From positions 1-13,992 of the forward strand of contig JAJRCY010000005.1 in assembly GCA_028678715.1 (NCBI GenBank): a DNA stretch of 13,992 bases, in the 5' to 3' direction. The DNA comes from Methanomicrobiales archaeon (GTDB lineage: Archaea > Halobacteriota > Methanomicrobia > Methanomicrobiales > JACTUA01). The notes under the pieces were generated by a model, which did not search any database, was not told the DNA's origin, and was given only the letters and a program-made list of their open reading frames with translations. Below are positions 12,379 through 13,992 of the stretch, piece after piece. Each line of letters begins with the position of its first letter. Position 1 is the first letter of the stretch. The position numbers were made by a program, and so were the translations under genes.

Positions 12379-13379
12379 GGCAGTCCCCCCAGCACCCGTC
12401 CCTGGCGGTCCACGATCACGACGGTGACTCTGGGGTGGGAGGCCCGGAACCGGTCCACCGCCTGCCGGAGCAGCCGCGGGAACTCCGGCCGCAGTTCCAG
12501 CTCGGCGACCGTGGCACAGCCGGTCCCCTCCAGGATGGAGGGGTCAAGGAACCGCAGGATCAGGCCGGGGAGGCCGCAGAGGGTCACCTCGCCCCGGGCG
12601 GCGTCCAGCGCCTCCGCGATTCTTCCCCCGGCCAGGATCACCTCCCGGTCCGGATAGAGCATCCGGGCATACCGGAGCCCGATCCGGCCGGTGGTGATGA
12701 CCGGCCGGTCGGCAGCGGCCACCCGGTCCCGGACCGACTCGGCCAGGTGATCATCCCAGGGCTCCACGAGACCGGTGGTCCCCAGGATCGAGATCCCACC
12801 CTCGACACCCACCCGGGGGTTCAGCGTCCGCACCGCGAGGGCCTTTCCCTCCGGCACCGACAGGGTGACCATCACCCCCGGGATCCCTGCCATCAGGGCC
12901 GCCTTCTTCGCTTCGTTCAGGATGCAGGCCATGGCGGGATCGCTGATGGCGGGATCACCCTTCCTGCGCCCCGGCACCTCCCTCGCGAACCTGCCGATCC
13001 CCTCCCCGGCCTCGATTCGTATCCCCCCGGGGGACCGGACGGCCCGGGCATGGATCTCCACTCCGGCGGTCACGTCCCGCGGGTGTTCTCCCGCGTCCTT
13101 GGTGCAGGCCGCAGAGCCTTCCTTCCCCCGGACCGGGAGGGTGACGATGAGTCCGCAGGGGATCCGGATCTCGACGGAGGAGACAGGGCTCCGGAGGGAG
13201 AGGATCGCGGCCTTTACCGTCGCCGCCGCGGTGGTGCCGGTGGTGTAGCCCCGCCGGAGCACCTTCCCGGACGAGGTGAGGACGCCGAGCCCCGAGGCTG
13301 CCAGTGCCCGGTCCTCTTCCGACCTGCAGGCCCGGACCCACTCCTCCGGGTACGGGAAGTCAGTGACCGGGTCCCGCAT
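12375..13379 (-). CDS. cbiD: Cobalt-precorrin-5B (C1)-methyltransferase
   Basis: A 334-residue cytosolic enzyme, normal family length, that methylates C1 of the corrin ring from S-adenosylmethionine. It shows the family signature RRGYTTGTTAAA at 42-53, the CTKDAGEHPRDVT block at 92-104, EAGEGIGRFAREVPG, NPRVGVEGGISILGTTG and a final LVIVDRQGR-like strand. The N-terminal 40 residues are longer than the core and acidic. ATG 13379 is preceded by GGAG about 8 nt upstream and overlaps the end of cbiC by 20 nt; its stop overlaps the cbiE start as ATGA. These overlaps show one operon in the order cbiC, cbiD, cbiE. The usual Cys in the TTGTCAAA form of the signature is Thr here. Confidence 0.95.
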   Translation of the reverse strand: MRDPVTDFPYPEEWVRACRSEEDRALAASGLGVLTSSGKVLRRGYTTGTTAAATVKAAILSLRSPVSSVEIRIPCGLIVTLPVRGKEGSAACTKDAGEHPRDVTAGVEIHARAVRSPGGIRIEAGEGIGRFAREVPGRRKGDPAISDPAMACILNEAKKAALMAGIPGVMVTLSVPEGKALAVRTLNPRVGVEGGISILGTTGLVEPWDDHLAESVRDRVAAADRPVITTGRIGLRYARMLYPDREVILAGGRIAEALDAARGEVTLCGLPGLILRFLDPSILEGTGCATVAELELRPEFPRLLRQAVDRFRASHPRVTVVIVDRQGRVLGGLP

Positions 13380-13992
13380 GGCTCTGCTCCGAAAACAGGG
13401 TGATGATCTCGTTCACCGCCGCCACCGCCACCGGGGTCCCCCCGCGGGTCCCCTCGGTGGAGATCGAGGGTACCTCCAGGGTCCGGAGGAACGCTTTCGA
13501 CTCGGCAGCATTGACAAATCCCACTGGCGTCCCGATCACGACCGCAGGTCTCTTCCCGTTCCGGATCAGGTCGCAGACCACCTGCAGGGCGGACGGGGCG
13601 TTCCCTATCACGACGATGGCCCCGTCCAGATTCGGGCCGAGGGAGAGAAACCCGGCCGATGTCCGGGTGATGCCGCGTTCCCTGGCCAGATCCGCCCCGT
13701 GGTCCAGTGCCACGCAGATCCGGCTGCGGTGGCCTTTCTTCTGGATACCGGTGGCCACCATCCGGATATCTGCCAGGATGGGGGCTCCCTGTTCCAGGGC
13801 CGCAAGGGCCGCGGGCACCGGCCCGTTCCGGAACCGGAGCAGGTCTGCCATGGCATAGTCCCCGACCGCGATGGCGCACCGCTGCCGGATCCGGTCCTCC
13901 ACCGACCCGTCCCCCACCGCGGCCCGGGCCAGCATCCGGCTCCGTCGGGAGATCCGGTAGCCTTCGGGCGTATCGGCCCCCGGGTCAGTATA
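13360..13992 (-). CDS. cbiC: Cobalt-precorrin-8 methylmutase, 5' end outside the window
   Basis: CbiC moves the C11 methyl group to C12 to give cobyrinate in the anaerobic pathway. The frame is open to the right edge and reads YTDPGADTPEGYRISRRSR before the ATG at 13935, so that ATG is not the true start; the first residues lie outside. Family blocks: ALEQGAPILADIRMVATGI, SAGFLSLGPNLDGAIVVIGNAPSAL (split across residues 93-117 of the ORF from 13935) and GTPVGFVNAAESK, then EGTRGGTPVAVA. The active-site segment that reads IHATGD in the well-studied enzymes reads AIAVGD here (about 13875-13858), with Ile in place of the catalytic His. The gene overlaps cbiD by 20 nt. Confidence 0.9.
   Translation of the reverse strand, partial: YTDPGADTPEGYRISRRSRMLARAAVGDGSVEDRIRQRCAIAVGDYAMADLLRFRNGPVPAALAALEQGAPILADIRMVATGIQKKGHRSRICVALDHGADLARERGITRTSAGFLSLGPNLDGAIVVIGNAPSALQVVCDLIRNGKRPAVVIGTPVGFVNAAESKAFLRTLEVPSISTEGTRGGTPVAVAAVNEIITLFSEQSHAGPGH

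Overview
The window looks like a high-GC euryarchaeal chromosome, most likely a methanogen of the order Methanomicrobiales. This is an inference. It rests on archaeal TATA-box promoters (CTTATA / CCTTTATC types) about 27-30 nt before several start codons, the anaerobic cobalamin genes cbiC-cbiD-cbiE, a ferredoxin:thioredoxin-reductase-like protein with a rubredoxin tail, a HerA/DUF87-type ATPase and a COG3044-type ATPase. No rRNA, tRNA, CRISPR array, transposase or phage gene was seen.

Layout. (1) 1-1792, minus strand: a redox cluster of a glutaredoxin-like protein coupled by ATGA to the FTR-rubredoxin protein, followed by a YgiQ-type radical SAM gene that runs off the left edge. (2) 1970-3569: a three-helix membrane protein, an SRAP (YedK/HMCES) DNA-protein crosslink protein, and a divergent small charged protein. 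(3) 3570-3896: mostly GC-rich palindromic repeats. (4) 3897-5603: a four-helix membrane protein diverges from a two-gene unit, a sulfite-oxidase-like molybdopterin lipoprotein and a mini membrane protein with two candidate haem-ligating histidines. (5) 5600-9811, minus strand: glutamine-hydrolysing asparagine synthetase, HerA-like ATPase, then a 122-residue protein of unknown function behind an elaborate potential leader structure. (6) 10114-11622, plus strand: the COG3044 ABC-class ATPase, whose last codons lie in a palindromic repeat. (7) 11795-13992, minus strand: cbiC, cbiD and cbiE with overlapping ends. cbiE carries a one-base frameshift near its end as assembled.

How genes work together: the glutaredoxin and FTR protein probably form a ferredoxin-to-disulfide electron route. 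The molybdopterin lipoprotein and its small membrane partner probably form an outward-facing oxidoreductase with a membrane haem subunit. CbiC, CbiD and CbiE act in the C1/C5 methylation and ring rearrangement part of oxygen-independent corrin synthesis, which methanogens need for corrinoid-dependent methyl transfer.

The strongest undescribed signals are (a) the region 5968-6078, which on the minus strand can fold into a long interrupted hairpin followed by a hairpin that buries the Shine-Dalgarno sequence and touches the AUG of the 122-residue gene; (b) a family of five related intergenic repeats, four of them in two inverted pairs; and (c) the cbiE frameshift. All structural statements are by-eye base pairing, not computed folds.
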